64,000 bases of DNA from Neoarius graeffei (taxonomy: Eukaryota; Chordata; Actinopteri; Siluriformes; Ariidae): the NCBI RefSeq assembly GCF_027579695.1, contig NW_026869982.1:989001-1053000 (forward strand), in the 5' to 3' direction. Position 1 is the stretch's first letter, and each line of letters begins with the position of its first letter. The notes beneath the pieces were generated by a model. That model saw only the letters and a list, made by a program, of their open reading frames with translations, searched no databases and was not told the DNA's origin. Position numbers and translations under genes: made by a program. This document shows positions 8,454 to 19,402 of the stretch, piece after piece.

Positions 8454-8566
8454 AACAGCTTGTTGGAAATGTGCCGTTTTTCTTGCCTTGCGATCAGAAG
8501 GAAAATTCTTGCCTTGCGACCAGAAGGAAAATTCAAACAGATTTCTGCAAGAAGACAAAATAAAAT

Positions 8567-8684
8567 GCTTACAGTACCTGGTATTCCTAGGCAGTCTCAC
8601 ACTCAAGTACTAACCAGGCCCAACTCTGTTTAGCTTCTCAGATCAGACAGGATCAGGCATTGTCAGAGTGGTTTGGACGTAAAC
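8567..8684 (-). rRNA. 5S rRNA copy, class B
   Basis: Class B; (CAAGG)6. Confidence 0.75.
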
Positions 8685-8809
8685 AACAGTCTGGAAATGT
8701 GTGCCTTGCCTTGCCTTGCCTTGCCTTGCCTTGCGCCCAGAAGGAAAATTCTTGCCTTGCGAGCAGAAGGAAAATTCAAACAGATTTCTGCAAGAAGACA
8801 AAATAAAAT

Positions 8810-8927
8810 GCTTACAGTACCTGGTATTCCTAGGCAGTCTCCCACTCAAGTACTAACCAGGCCCAACTCTGTTTAGCTTCTGAGATCAGACGGGATCAGG
8901 CGTTGTCAGAGTGGTTTGGCCGTAAGC
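8810..8927 (-). rRNA. 5S rRNA copy, class A
   Basis: Class A. Confidence 0.9.
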
Positions 8928-9040
8928 AACAGCTTGTTGGAAATGTGCCGTTTTTCTTGCCTTGCGATCAGAAGGAAAATTCTTGCCTTGCGACCAGAAG
9001 GAAAATTCAAACAGATTTCTGCAAGAAGACAAAATAAAAT

Positions 9041-9158
9041 GCTTACAGTACCTGGTATTCCTAGGCAGTCTCCCACTCAAGTACTAACCAGGCCCAACTC
9101 TGTTTAGCTTCTGAGATCAGACGGGATCAGGCGTTGTCAGAGTGGTTTGGCCGTAAGC
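9041..9158 (-). rRNA. 5S rRNA copy, class A
   Basis: Class A. Confidence 0.9.
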
Positions 9159-9271
9159 AACAGCTTGTTGGAAATGTGCCGTTTTTCTTGCCTTGCGATC
9201 AGAAGGAAAATTCTTGCCTTGCGACCAGAAGGAAAATTCAAACAGATTTCTGCAAGAAGACAAAATAAAAT

Positions 9272-9389
9272 GCTTACAGTACCTGGTATTCCTAGGCAGT
9301 CTCACACTCAAGTACTAACCAGGCCCAACTCTGTTTAGCTTCTCAGATCAGACAGGATCAGGCATTGTCAGAGTGGTTTGGACGTAAAC
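9272..9389 (-). rRNA. 5S rRNA copy, class B
   Basis: Class B; (CAAGG)21. Confidence 0.75.
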
Positions 9390-9408
9390 AACAGTCTGGA
9401 AATGTGTG

Positions 9409-9513
9409 CCTTGCCTTGCCTTGCCTTGCCTTGCCTTGCCTTGCCTTGCCTTGCCTTGCCTTGCCTTGCCTTGCCTTGCCTTGCCTTGCCTTGCCTTGCC
9501 TTGCCTTGCCTTG
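9409..9513. repeat. CCTTG/CAAGG tract, 21 copies
   Basis: Perfect tract upstream of class B copy 9272-9389. An equal-length tract lies 1023 bp away with a B' unit between. Confidence 0.95.
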
Positions 9514-9589
9514 CGCCCAGAAGGAAAATTCTTGCCTTGCGAGCAGAAGGAAAATTCAAACAGATTTCTGCAAGAAGACAAAATAAAAT

Positions 9590-9707
9590 GCTTACAGTAC
9601 CTGGTATTCCTAGGCAGTCTCCCACTCAAGTACTAACCAGGCCCAACTCTGTTTAGCTTCTGAGATCAGACGGGATCAGGCGTTGTCAGAGTGGTTTGGC
9701 CGTAAGC
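9590..9707 (-). rRNA. 5S rRNA copy, class A
   Basis: Class A. Confidence 0.9.
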
Positions 9708-9820
9708 AACAGCTTGTTGGAAATGTGCCGTTTTTCTTGCCTTGCGATCAGAAGGAAAATTCTTGCCTTGCGACCAGAAGGAAAATTCAAACAGATTTCT
9801 GCAAGAAGACAAAATAAAAT

Positions 9821-9938
9821 GCTTACAGTACCTGGTATTCCTAGGCAGTCTCCCACTCAAGTACTAACCAGGCCCAACTCTGTTTAGCTTCTGAGATCAG
9901 ATGGGATCAGGCGTTGTCAGAGTGGTTTGGACGTAAAC
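9821..9938 (-). rRNA. 5S rRNA copy, class B'
   Basis: Class B'; (CAAGG)6. Confidence 0.8.
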
Positions 9939-10063
9939 AACAGTCTGGAAATGTGTGCCTTGCCTTGCCTTGCCTTGCCTTGCCTTGCGCCCAGAAGGAA
10001 AATTCTTGCCTTGCGAGCAGAAGGAAAATTCAAACAGATTTCTGCAAGAAGACAAAATAAAAT

Positions 10064-10181
10064 GCTTACAGTACCTGGTATTCCTAGGCAGTCTCCCACT
10101 CAAGTACTAACCAGGCCCAACTCTGTTTAGCTTCTGAGATCAGACGGGATCAGGCGTTGTCAGAGTGGTTTGGCCGTAAGC
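10064..10181 (-). rRNA. 5S rRNA copy, class A
   Basis: Class A. Confidence 0.9.
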
Positions 10182-10294
10182 AACAGCTTGTTGGAAATGT
10201 GCCGTTTTTCTTGCCTTGCGATCAGAAGGAAAATTCTTGCCTTGCGACCAGAAGGAAAATTCAAACAGATTTCTGCAAGAAGACAAAATAAAAT

Positions 10295-10412
10295 GCTTAC
10301 AGTACCTGGTATTCCTAGGCAGTCTCACACTCAAGTACTAACCAGGCCCAACTCTGTTTAGCTTCTCAGATCAGACAGGATCAGGCATTGTCAGAGTGGT
10401 TTGGACGTAAAC
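10295..10412 (-). rRNA. 5S rRNA copy, class B
   Basis: Class B; (CAAGG)21. Confidence 0.75.
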
Positions 10413-10431
10413 AACAGTCTGGAAATGTGTG

Positions 10432-10536
10432 CCTTGCCTTGCCTTGCCTTGCCTTGCCTTGCCTTGCCTTGCCTTGCCTTGCCTTGCCTTGCCTTGCCTT
10501 GCCTTGCCTTGCCTTGCCTTGCCTTGCCTTGCCTTG
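10432..10536. repeat. CCTTG/CAAGG tract, 21 copies
   Basis: Same length as the tract at 9409-9513, which suggests a recent local duplication of the A-B'-A-B block between them. Confidence 0.95.
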
Positions 10537-10612
10537 CGCCCAGAAGGAAAATTCTTGCCTTGCGAGCAGAAGGAAAATTCAAACAGATTTCTGCAAGAAG
10601 ACAAAATAAAAT

Positions 10613-10730
10613 GCTTACAGTACCTGGTATTCCTAGGCAGTCTCCCACTCAAGTACTAACCAGGCCCAACTCTGTTTAGCTTCTGAGATCAGACGGGATC
10701 AGGCGTTGTCAGAGTGGTTTGGCCGTAAGC
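10613..10730 (-). rRNA. 5S rRNA copy, class A
   Basis: Class A. Confidence 0.9.
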
Positions 10731-10843
10731 AACAGCTTGTTGGAAATGTGCCGTTTTTCTTGCCTTGCGATCAGAAGGAAAATTCTTGCCTTGCGACCAG
10801 AAGGAAAATTCAAACAGATTTCTGCAAGAAGACAAAATAAAAT

Positions 10844-10961
10844 GCTTACAGTACCTGGTATTCCTAGGCAGTCTCACACTCAAGTACTAACCAGGCCCAA
10901 CTCTGTTTAGCTTCTCAGATCAGACAGGATCAGGCATTGTCAGAGTGGTTTGGACGTAAAC
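10844..10961 (-). rRNA. 5S rRNA copy, class B
   Basis: Class B; (CAAGG)5. Confidence 0.75.
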
Positions 10962-11081
10962 AACAGTCTGGAAATGTGTGCCTTGCCTTGCCTTGCCTTG
11001 CCTTGCGCCCAGAAGGAAAATTCTTGCCTTGCGAGCAGAAGGAAAATTCAAACAGATTTCTGCAAGAAGACAAAATAAAAT

Positions 11082-11199
11082 GCTTACAGTACCTGGTATT
11101 CCTAGGCAGTCTCCCACTCAAGTACTAACCAGGCCCAACTCTGTTTAGCTTCTGAAATCAGACGGGATCAGGCATTGTCAGAGTGGTTTGGCCGTGAGC
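11082..11199 (-). rRNA. 5S rRNA copy, class C
   Basis: Class C. Confidence 0.85.
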
Positions 11200-11322
11200 A
11201 ACAGTTTGCTGGAAATGTGCCGTTTTTCTTGCCTTGCCTTGCCTTGCGCCCAGAAGGAAAATTATTGCCTTGCGAGCAGAAGGAAAATTCAAACAGATTT
11301 CTGCAAGAAGACAAAATAAAAT

Positions 11323-11440
11323 GCTTACAGTACCTGGTATTCCTAGGCAGTCTCCCACTCAAGTACTAACCAGGCCCAACTCTGTTTAGCTTCTGAGATC
11401 AGACGGGATCAGGCGTTGTCAGAGTGGTTTGGCCGTAAGC
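11323..11440 (-). rRNA. 5S rRNA copy, class A
   Basis: Class A. Confidence 0.9.
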
Positions 11441-11553
11441 AACAGCTTGTTGGAAATGTGCCGTTTTTCTTGCCTTGCGATCAGAAGGAAAATTCTTGCC
11501 TTGCGACCAGAAGGAAAATTCAAACAGATTTCTGCAAGAAGACAAAATAAAAT

Positions 11554-11671
11554 GCTTACAGTACCTGGTATTCCTAGGCAGTCTCACACTCAAGTACTAA
11601 CCAGGCCCAACTCTGTTTAGCTTCTCAGATCAGACAGGATCAGGCATTGTCAGAGTGGTTTGGACGTAAAC
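11554..11671 (-). rRNA. 5S rRNA copy, class B
   Basis: Class B; (CAAGG)5; CAGCAG flank. Confidence 0.75.
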
Positions 11672-11791
11672 AGCAGTCTGGAAATGTGTGCCTTGCCTTG
11701 CCTTGCCTTGCCTTGCGCCCAGAAGGAAAATTCTTGCCTTGCGAGCAGAAGGAAAATTCAAACAGATTTCTGCAAGAAGACAAAATAAAAT

Positions 11792-11909
11792 GCTTACAGT
11801 ACCTGGTATTCCTAGGCAGTCTCCCACTCAAGTACTAACCAGGCCCAACTCTGTTTAGCTTCTGAAATCAGACGGGATCAGGCATTGTCAGAGTGGTTTG
11901 GCCGTGAGC
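11792..11909 (-). rRNA. 5S rRNA copy, class C
   Basis: Class C. Confidence 0.85.
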
Positions 11910-12032
11910 AACAGTTTGCTGGAAATGTGCCGTTTTTCTTGCCTTGCCTTGCCTTGCGCCCAGAAGGAAAATTATTGCCTTGCGAGCAGAAGGAAAATTC
12001 AAACAGATTTCTGCAAGAAGACAAAATAAAAT

Positions 12033-12150
12033 GCTTACAGTACCTGGTATTCCTAGGCAGTCTCCCACTCAAGTACTAACCAGGCCCAACTCTGTTTAGC
12101 TTCTGAGATCAGACGGGATCAGGCGTTGTCAGAGTGGTTTGGCCGTAAGC
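12033..12150 (-). rRNA. 5S rRNA copy, class A
   Basis: Class A. Confidence 0.9.
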
Positions 12151-12263
12151 AACAGCTTGTTGGAAATGTGCCGTTTTTCTTGCCTTGCGATCAGAAGGAA
12201 AATTCTTGCCTTGCGACCAGAAGGAAAATTCAAACAGATTTCTGCAAGAAGACAAAATAAAAT

Positions 12264-12381
12264 GCTTACAGTACCTGGTATTCCTAGGCAGTCTCACACT
12301 CAAGTACTAACCAGGCCCAACTCTGTTTAGCTTCTCAGATCAGACAGGATCAGGCATTGTCAGAGTGGTTTGGACGTAAAC
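12264..12381 (-). rRNA. 5S rRNA copy, class B
   Basis: Class B; (CAAGG)6. Confidence 0.75.
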
Positions 12382-12506
12382 AACAGTCTGGAAATGTGTG
12401 CCTTGCCTTGCCTTGCCTTGCCTTGCCTTGCGCCCAGAAGGAAAATTCTTGCCTTGCGAGCAGAAGGAAAATTCAAACAGATTTCTGCAAGAAGACAAAA
12501 TAAAAT

Positions 12507-12624
12507 GCTTACAGTACCTGGTATTCCTAGGCAGTCTCCCACTCAAGTACTAACCAGGCCCAACTCTGTTTAGCTTCTGAGATCAGACGGGATCAGGCGT
12601 TGTCAGAGTGGTTTGGCCGTAAGC
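12507..12624 (-). rRNA. 5S rRNA copy, class A
   Basis: Class A. Confidence 0.9.
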
Positions 12625-12737
12625 AACAGCTTGTTGGAAATGTGCCGTTTTTCTTGCCTTGCGATCAGAAGGAAAATTCTTGCCTTGCGACCAGAAGGAA
12701 AATTCAAACAGATTTCTGCAAGAAGACAAAATAAAAT

Positions 12738-12855
12738 GCTTACAGTACCTGGTATTCCTAGGCAGTCTCCCACTCAAGTACTAACCAGGCCCAACTCTGT
12801 TTAGCTTCTGAGATCAGACTGGATCAGGCGTTGTCAGAGTGGTTTGGCCGTAAGC
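12738..12855 (-). rRNA. 5S rRNA copy, class A
   Basis: Class A with private A36 (loop C). Confidence 0.88.
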
Positions 12856-12968
12856 AACAGCTTGTTGGAAATGTGCCGTTTTTCTTGCCTTGCGATCAGA
12901 AGGAAAATTCTTGCCTTGCGACCAGAAGGAAAATTCAAACAGATTTCTGCAAGAAGACAAAATAAAAT

Positions 12969-13086
12969 GCTTACAGTACCTGGTATTCCTAGGCAGTCTC
13001 ACACTCAAGTACTAACCAGGCCCAACTCTGTTTAGCTTCTCAGATCAGACAGGATCAGGCATTGTCAGAGTGGTTTGGACGTAAAC
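12969..13086 (-). rRNA. 5S rRNA copy, class B
   Basis: Class B; (CAAGG)6. Confidence 0.75.
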
Positions 13087-13211
13087 AACAGTCTGGAAAT
13101 GTGTGCCTTGCCTTGCCTTGCCTTGCCTTGCCTTGCGCCCAGAAGGAAAATTCTTGCCTTGCGAGCAGAAGGAAAATTCAAACAGATTTCTGCAAGAAGA
13201 CAAAATAAAAT

Positions 13212-13329
13212 GCTTACAGTACCTGGTATTCCTAGGCAGTCTCCCACTCAAGTACTAACCAGGCCCAACTCTGTTTAGCTTCTGAGATCAGACGGGATCA
13301 GGCGTTGTCAGAGTGGTTTGGCCGTAAGC
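13212..13329 (-). rRNA. 5S rRNA copy, class A
   Basis: Class A. Confidence 0.9.
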
Positions 13330-13442
13330 AACAGCTTGTTGGAAATGTGCCGTTTTTCTTGCCTTGCGATCAGAAGGAAAATTCTTGCCTTGCGACCAGA
13401 AGGAAAATTCAAACAGATTTCTGCAAGAAGACAAAATAAAAT

Positions 13443-13560
13443 GCTTACAGTACCTGGTATTCCTAGGCAGTCTCCCACTCAAGTACTAACCAGGCCCAAC
13501 TCTGTTTAGCTTCTGAGATCAGACGGGATCAGGCGTTGTCAGAGTGGTTTGGCCGTAAGC
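13443..13560 (-). rRNA. 5S rRNA copy, class A
   Basis: Class A. Confidence 0.9.
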
Positions 13561-13673
13561 AACAGCTTGTTGGAAATGTGCCGTTTTTCTTGCCTTGCGA
13601 TCAGAAGGAAAATTCTTGCCTTGCGACCAGAAGGAAAATTCAAACAGATTTCTGCAAGAAGACAAAATAAAAT

Positions 13674-13791
13674 GCTTACAGTACCTGGTATTCCTAGGCA
13701 GTCTCACACTCAAGTACTAACCAGGCCCAACTCTGTTTAGCTTCTCAGATCAGACAGGATCAGGCATTGTCAGAGTGGTTTGGACGTAAAC
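13674..13791 (-). rRNA. 5S rRNA copy, class B
   Basis: Class B; (CAAGG)13. Confidence 0.75.
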
Positions 13792-13810
13792 AACAGTCTG
13801 GAAATGTGTG

Positions 13811-13875
13811 CCTTGCCTTGCCTTGCCTTGCCTTGCCTTGCCTTGCCTTGCCTTGCCTTGCCTTGCCTTGCCTTG
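13811..13875. repeat. CCTTG/CAAGG tract, 13 copies
   Basis: Perfect tract upstream of class B copy 13674-13791, two units before a B' unit. Confidence 0.95.
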
Positions 13876-13951
13876 CGCCCAGAAGGAAAATTCTTGCCTT
13901 GCGAGCAGAAGGAAAATTCAAACAGATTTCTGCAAGAAGACAAAATAAAAT

Positions 13952-14069
13952 GCTTACAGTACCTGGTATTCCTAGGCAGTCTCCCACTCAAGTACTAACC
14001 AGGCCCAACTCTGTTTAGCTTCTGAGATCAGACGGGATCAGGCGTTGTCAGAGTGGTTTGGCCGTAAGC
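13952..14069 (-). rRNA. 5S rRNA copy, class A
   Basis: Class A. Confidence 0.9.
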
Positions 14070-14182
14070 AACAGCTTGTTGGAAATGTGCCGTTTTTCTT
14101 GCCTTGCGATCAGAAGGAAAATTCTTGCCTTGCGACCAGAAGGAAAATTCAAACAGATTTCTGCAAGAAGACAAAATAAAAT

Positions 14183-14300
14183 GCTTACAGTACCTGGTAT
14201 TCCTAGGCAGTCTCCCACTCAAGTACTAACCAGGCCCAACTCTGTTTAGCTTCTGAGATCAGATGGGATCAGGCGTTGTCAGAGTGGTTTGGACGTAAAC
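14183..14300 (-). rRNA. 5S rRNA copy, class B'
   Basis: Class B'; (CAAGG)6. Confidence 0.8.
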
Positions 14301-14425
14301 AACAGTCTGGAAATGTGTGCCTTGCCTTGCCTTGCCTTGCCTTGCCTTGCGCCCAGAAGGAAAATTCTTGCCTTGCGAGCAGAAGGAAAATTCAAACAGA
14401 TTTCTGCAAGAAGACAAAATAAAAT

Positions 14426-14543
14426 GCTTACAGTACCTGGTATTCCTAGGCAGTCTCCCACTCAAGTACTAACCAGGCCCAACTCTGTTTAGCTTCTGAG
14501 ATCAGACGGGATCAGGCGTTGTCAGAGTGGTTTGGCCGTAAGC
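14426..14543 (-). rRNA. 5S rRNA copy, class A
   Basis: Class A. Confidence 0.9.
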
Positions 14544-14656
14544 AACAGCTTGTTGGAAATGTGCCGTTTTTCTTGCCTTGCGATCAGAAGGAAAATTCTT
14601 GCCTTGCGACCAGAAGGAAAATTCAAACAGATTTCTGCAAGAAGACAAAATAAAAT

Positions 14657-14774
14657 GCTTACAGTACCTGGTATTCCTAGGCAGTCTCCCACTCAAGTAC
14701 TAACCAGGCCCAACTCTGTTTAGCTTCTGAGATCAGACGGGATCAGGCGTTGTCAGAGTGGTTTGGCCGTAAGC
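14657..14774 (-). rRNA. 5S rRNA copy, class A
   Basis: Class A. Confidence 0.9.
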
Positions 14775-14887
14775 AACAGCTTGTTGGAAATGTGCCGTTT
14801 TTCTTGCCTTGCGATCAGAAGGAAAATTCTTGCCTTGCGACCAGAAGGAAAATTCAAACAGATTTCTGCAAGAAGACAAAATAAAAT

Positions 14888-15005
14888 GCTTACAGTACCT
14901 GGTATTCCTAGGCAGTCTCACACTCAAGTACTAACCAGGCCCAACTCTGTTTAGCTTCTCAGATCAGACAGGATCAGGCATTGTCAGAGTGGTTTGGACG
15001 TAAAC
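14888..15005 (-). rRNA. 5S rRNA copy, class B
   Basis: Class B; (CAAGG)5; CAGCAG flank. Confidence 0.75.
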
Positions 15006-15125
15006 AGCAGTCTGGAAATGTGTGCCTTGCCTTGCCTTGCCTTGCCTTGCGCCCAGAAGGAAAATTCTTGCCTTGCGAGCAGAAGGAAAATTCAAACAGA
15101 TTTCTGCAAGAAGACAAAATAAAAT

Positions 15126-15243
15126 GCTTACAGTACCTGGTATTCCTAGGCAGTCTCCCACTCAAGTACTAACCAGGCCCAACTCTGTTTAGCTTCTGAA
15201 ATCAGACGGGATCAGGCATTGTCAGAGTGGTTTGGCCGTGAGC
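15126..15243 (-). rRNA. 5S rRNA copy, class C
   Basis: Class C. Confidence 0.85.
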
Positions 15244-15366
15244 AACAGTTTGCTGGAAATGTGCCGTTTTTCTTGCCTTGCCTTGCCTTGCGCCCAGAAG
15301 GAAAATTATTGCCTTGCGAGCAGAAGGAAAATTCAAACAGATTTCTGCAAGAAGACAAAATAAAAT

Positions 15367-15484
15367 GCTTACAGTACCTGGTATTCCTAGGCAGTCTCCC
15401 ACTCAAGTACTAACCAGGCCCAACTCTGTTTAGCTTCTGAGATCAGACGGGATCAGGCGTTGTCAGAGTGGTTTGGCCGTAAGC
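15367..15484 (-). rRNA. 5S rRNA copy, class A
   Basis: Class A. Confidence 0.9.
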
Positions 15485-15597
15485 AACAGCTTGTTGGAAA
15501 TGTGCCGTTTTTCTTGCCTTGCGATCAGAAGGAAAATTCTTGCCTTGCGACCAGAAGGAAAATTCAAACAGATTTCTGCAAGAAGACAAAATAAAAT

Positions 15598-15715
15598 GCT
15601 TACAGTACCTGGTATTCCTAGGCAGTCTCACACTCAAGTACTAACCAGGCCCAACTCTGTTTAGCTTCTCAGATCAGACAGGATCAGGCATTGTCAGAGT
15701 GGTTTGGACGTAAAC
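15598..15715 (-). rRNA. 5S rRNA copy, class B
   Basis: Class B; (CAAGG)6. Confidence 0.75.
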
Positions 15716-15840
15716 AACAGTCTGGAAATGTGTGCCTTGCCTTGCCTTGCCTTGCCTTGCCTTGCGCCCAGAAGGAAAATTCTTGCCTTGCGAGCAGAAG
15801 GAAAATTCAAACAGATTTCTGCAAGAAGACAAAATAAAAT

Positions 15841-15958
15841 GCTTACAGTACCTGGTATTCCTAGGCAGTCTCCCACTCAAGTACTAACCAGGCCCAACTC
15901 TGTTTAGCTTCTGAGATCAGACGGGATCAGGCGTTGTCAGAGTGGTTTGGCCGTAAGC
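15841..15958 (-). rRNA. 5S rRNA copy, class A
   Basis: Class A; 5' flank has GCTCG in place of GCTTG, otherwise seen only at 53910 and 58455. Confidence 0.9.
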
Positions 15959-16071
15959 AACAGCTCGTTGGAAATGTGCCGTTTTTCTTGCCTTGCGATC
16001 AGAAGGAAAATTCTTGCCTTGCGACCAGAAGGAAAATTCAAACAGATTTCTGCAAGAAGACAAAATAAAAT

Positions 16072-16189
16072 GCTTACAGTACCTGGTATTCCTAGGCAGT
16101 CTCCCACTCAAGTACTAACCAGGCCCAACTCTGTTTAGCTTCTGAGATCAGACGGGATCAGGCGTTGTCAGAGTGGTTTGGCCGTAAGC
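16072..16189 (-). rRNA. 5S rRNA copy, class A
   Basis: Class A. Confidence 0.9.
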
Positions 16190-16302
16190 AACAGCTTGTT
16201 GGAAATGTGCCGTTTTTCTTGCCTTGCGATCAGAAGGAAAATTCTTGCCTTGCGACCAGAAGGAAAATTCAAACAGATTTCTGCAAGAAGACAAAATAAA
16301 AT

Positions 16303-16420
16303 GCTTACAGTACCTGGTATTCCTAGGCAGTCTCACACTCAAGTACTAACCAGGCCCAACTCTGTTTAGCTTCTCAGATCAGACAGGATCAGGCATTGTC
16401 AGAGTGGTTTGGACGTAAAC
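16303..16420 (-). rRNA. 5S rRNA copy, class B
   Basis: Class B; (CAAGG)6. Confidence 0.75.
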
Positions 16421-16545
16421 AACAGTCTGGAAATGTGTGCCTTGCCTTGCCTTGCCTTGCCTTGCCTTGCGCCCAGAAGGAAAATTCTTGCCTTGCGAGC
16501 AGAAGGAAAATTCAAACAGATTTCTGCAAGAAGACAAAATAAAAT

Positions 16546-16663
16546 GCTTACAGTACCTGGTATTCCTAGGCAGTCTCCCACTCAAGTACTAACCAGGCCC
16601 AACTCTGTTTAGCTTCTGAGATCAGACGGGATCAGGCGTTGTCAGAGTGGTTTGGCCGTAAGC
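16546..16663 (-). rRNA. 5S rRNA copy, class A
   Basis: Class A. Confidence 0.9.
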
Positions 16664-16776
16664 AACAGCTTGTTGGAAATGTGCCGTTTTTCTTGCCTTG
16701 CGATCAGAAGGAAAATTCTTGCCTTGCGACCAGAAGGAAAATTCAAACAGATTTCTGCAAGAAGACAAAATAAAAT

Positions 16777-16894
16777 GCTTACAGTACCTGGTATTCCTAG
16801 GCAGTCTCCCACTCAAGTACTAACCAGGCCCAACTCTGTTTAGCTTCTGAGATCAGACGGGATCAGGCGTTGTCAGAGTGGTTTGGCCGTAAGC
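16777..16894 (-). rRNA. 5S rRNA copy, class A
   Basis: Class A. Confidence 0.9.
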
Positions 16895-17007
16895 AACAGC
16901 TTGTTGGAAATGTGCCGTTTTTCTTGCCTTGCGATCAGAAGGAAAATTCTTGCCTTGCGACCAGAAGGAAAATTCAAACAGATTTCTGCAAGAAGACAAA
17001 ATAAAAT

Positions 17008-17125
17008 GCTTACAGTACCTGGTATTCCTAGGCAGTCTCACACTCAAGTACTAACCAGGCCCAACTCTGTTTAGCTTCTCAGATCAGACAGGATCAGGCA
17101 TTGTCAGAGTGGTTTGGACGTAAAC
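17008..17125 (-). rRNA. 5S rRNA copy, class B
   Basis: Class B; (CAAGG)8. Confidence 0.75.
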
Positions 17126-17260
17126 AACAGTCTGGAAATGTGTGCCTTGCCTTGCCTTGCCTTGCCTTGCCTTGCCTTGCCTTGCGCCCAGAAGGAAAAT
17201 TCTTGCCTTGCGAGCAGAAGGAAAATTCAAACAGATTTCTGCAAGAAGACAAAATAAAAT

Positions 17261-17378
17261 GCTTACAGTACCTGGTATTCCTAGGCAGTCTCCCACTCAA
17301 GTACTAACCAGGCCCAACTCTGTTTAGCTTCTGAGATCAGACGGGATCAGGCGTTGTCAGAGTGGTTTGGCCGTAAGC
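17261..17378 (-). rRNA. 5S rRNA copy, class A
   Basis: Class A. Confidence 0.9.
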
Positions 17379-17491
17379 AACAGCTTGTTGGAAATGTGCC
17401 GTTTTTCTTGCCTTGCGATCAGAAGGAAAATTCTTGCCTTGCGACCAGAAGGAAAATTCAAACAGATTTCTGCAAGAAGACAAAATAAAAT

Positions 17492-17609
17492 GCTTACAGT
17501 ACCTGGTATTCCTAGGCAGTCTCCCACTCAAGTACTAACCAGGCCCAACTCTGTTTAGCTTCTGAGATCAGATGGGATCAGGCGTTGTCAGAGTGGTTTG
17601 GACGTAAAC
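17492..17609 (-). rRNA. 5S rRNA copy, class B'
   Basis: Class B'; (CAAGG)6. Confidence 0.8.
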
Positions 17610-17734
17610 AACAGTCTGGAAATGTGTGCCTTGCCTTGCCTTGCCTTGCCTTGCCTTGCGCCCAGAAGGAAAATTCTTGCCTTGCGAGCAGAAGGAAAAT
17701 TCAAACAGATTTCTGCAAGAAGACAAAATAAAAT

Positions 17735-17852
17735 GCTTACAGTACCTGGTATTCCTAGGCAGTCTCCCACTCAAGTACTAACCAGGCCCAACTCTGTTTA
17801 GCTTCTGAGATCAGACGGGATCAGGCGTTGTCAGAGTGGTTTGGCCGTAAGC
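17735..17852 (-). rRNA. 5S rRNA copy, class A
   Basis: Class A. Confidence 0.9.
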
Positions 17853-17965
17853 AACAGCTTGTTGGAAATGTGCCGTTTTTCTTGCCTTGCGATCAGAAGG
17901 AAAATTCTTGCCTTGCGACCAGAAGGAAAATTCAAACAGATTTCTGCAAGAAGACAAAATAAAAT

Positions 17966-18083
17966 GCTTACAGTACCTGGTATTCCTAGGCAGTCTCCCA
18001 CTCAAGTACTAACCAGGCCCAACTCTGTTTAGCTTCTGAGATCAGACGGGATCAGGCGTTGTCAGAGTGGTTTGGCCGTAAGC
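17966..18083 (-). rRNA. 5S rRNA copy, class A
   Basis: Class A. Confidence 0.9.
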
Positions 18084-18196
18084 AACAGCTTGTTGGAAAT
18101 GTGCCGTTTTTCTTGCCTTGCGATCAGAAGGAAAATTCTTGCCTTGCGACCAGAAGGAAAATTCAAACAGATTTCTGCAAGAAGACAAAATAAAAT

Positions 18197-18314
18197 GCTT
18201 ACAGTACCTGGTATTCCTAGGCAGTCTCACACTCAAGTACTAACCAGGCCCAACTCTGTTTAGCTTCTCAGATCAGACAGGATCAGGCATTGTCAGAGTG
18301 GTTTGGACGTAAAC
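18197..18314 (-). rRNA. 5S rRNA copy, class B
   Basis: Class B; (CAAGG)9. Confidence 0.75.
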
Positions 18315-18454
18315 AACAGTCTGGAAATGTGTGCCTTGCCTTGCCTTGCCTTGCCTTGCCTTGCCTTGCCTTGCCTTGCGCCCAGAAGGAAAATTCTTGC
18401 CTTGCGAGCAGAAGGAAAATTCAAACAGATTTCTGCAAGAAGACAAAATAAAAT

Positions 18455-18572
18455 GCTTACAGTACCTGGTATTCCTAGGCAGTCTCACACTCAAGTACTA
18501 ACCAGGCCCAACTCTGTTTAGCTTCTCAGATCAGACAGGATCAGGCATTGTCAGAGTGGTTTGGACGTAAAC
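18455..18572 (-). rRNA. 5S rRNA copy, class B
   Basis: Class B; (CAAGG)5. Confidence 0.75.
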
Positions 18573-18692
18573 AACAGTCTGGAAATGTGTGCCTTGCCTT
18601 GCCTTGCCTTGCCTTGCGCCCAGAAGGAAAATTCTTGCCTTGCGAGCAGAAGGAAAATTCAAACAGATTTCTGCAAGAAGACAAAATAAAAT

Positions 18693-18810
18693 GCTTACAG
18701 TACCTGGTATTCCTAGGCAGTCTCCCACTCAAGTACTAACCAGGCCCAACTCTGTTTAGCTTCTGAAATCAGACGGGATCAGGCATTGTCAGAGTGGTTT
18801 GGCCGTGAGC
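18693..18810 (-). rRNA. 5S rRNA copy, class C
   Basis: Class C. Confidence 0.85.
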
Positions 18811-18933
18811 AACAGTTTGCTGGAAATGTGCCGTTTTTCTTGCCTTGCCTTGCCTTGCGCCCAGAAGGAAAATTATTGCCTTGCGAGCAGAAGGAAAATT
18901 CAAACAGATTTCTGCAAGAAGACAAAATAAAAT

Positions 18934-19051
18934 GCTTACAGTACCTGGTATTCCTAGGCAGTCTCCCACTCAAGTACTAACCAGGCCCAACTCTGTTTAG
19001 CTTCTGAGATCAGACGGGATCAGGCGTTGTCAGAGTGGTTTGGCCGTAAGC
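18934..19051 (-). rRNA. 5S rRNA copy, class A
   Basis: Class A. Confidence 0.9.
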
Positions 19052-19164
19052 AACAGCTTGTTGGAAATGTGCCGTTTTTCTTGCCTTGCGATCAGAAGGA
19101 AAATTCTTGCCTTGCGACCAGAAGGAAAATTCAAACAGATTTCTGCAAGAAGACAAAATAAAAT

Positions 19165-19282
19165 GCTTACAGTACCTGGTATTCCTAGGCAGTCTCACAC
19201 TCAAGTACTAACCAGGCCCAACTCTGTTTAGCTTCTCAGATCAGACAGGATCAGGCATTGTCAGAGTGGTTTGGACGTAAAC
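19165..19282 (-). rRNA. 5S rRNA copy, class B
   Basis: Class B; (CAAGG)5; CAGCAG flank. Confidence 0.75.
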
Positions 19283-19402
19283 AGCAGTCTGGAAATGTGT
19301 GCCTTGCCTTGCCTTGCCTTGCCTTGCGCCCAGAAGGAAAATTCTTGCCTTGCGAGCAGAAGGAAAATTCAAACAGATTTCTGCAAGAAGACAAAATAAA
19401 AT

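Larger units (their letters stand above)
10927..12346 (-). repeat. Left-domain 6-monomer cassette, copy 3
   Basis: Same order and length; preceded by an A unit rather than directly by a long-tract B unit. Confidence 0.9.
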
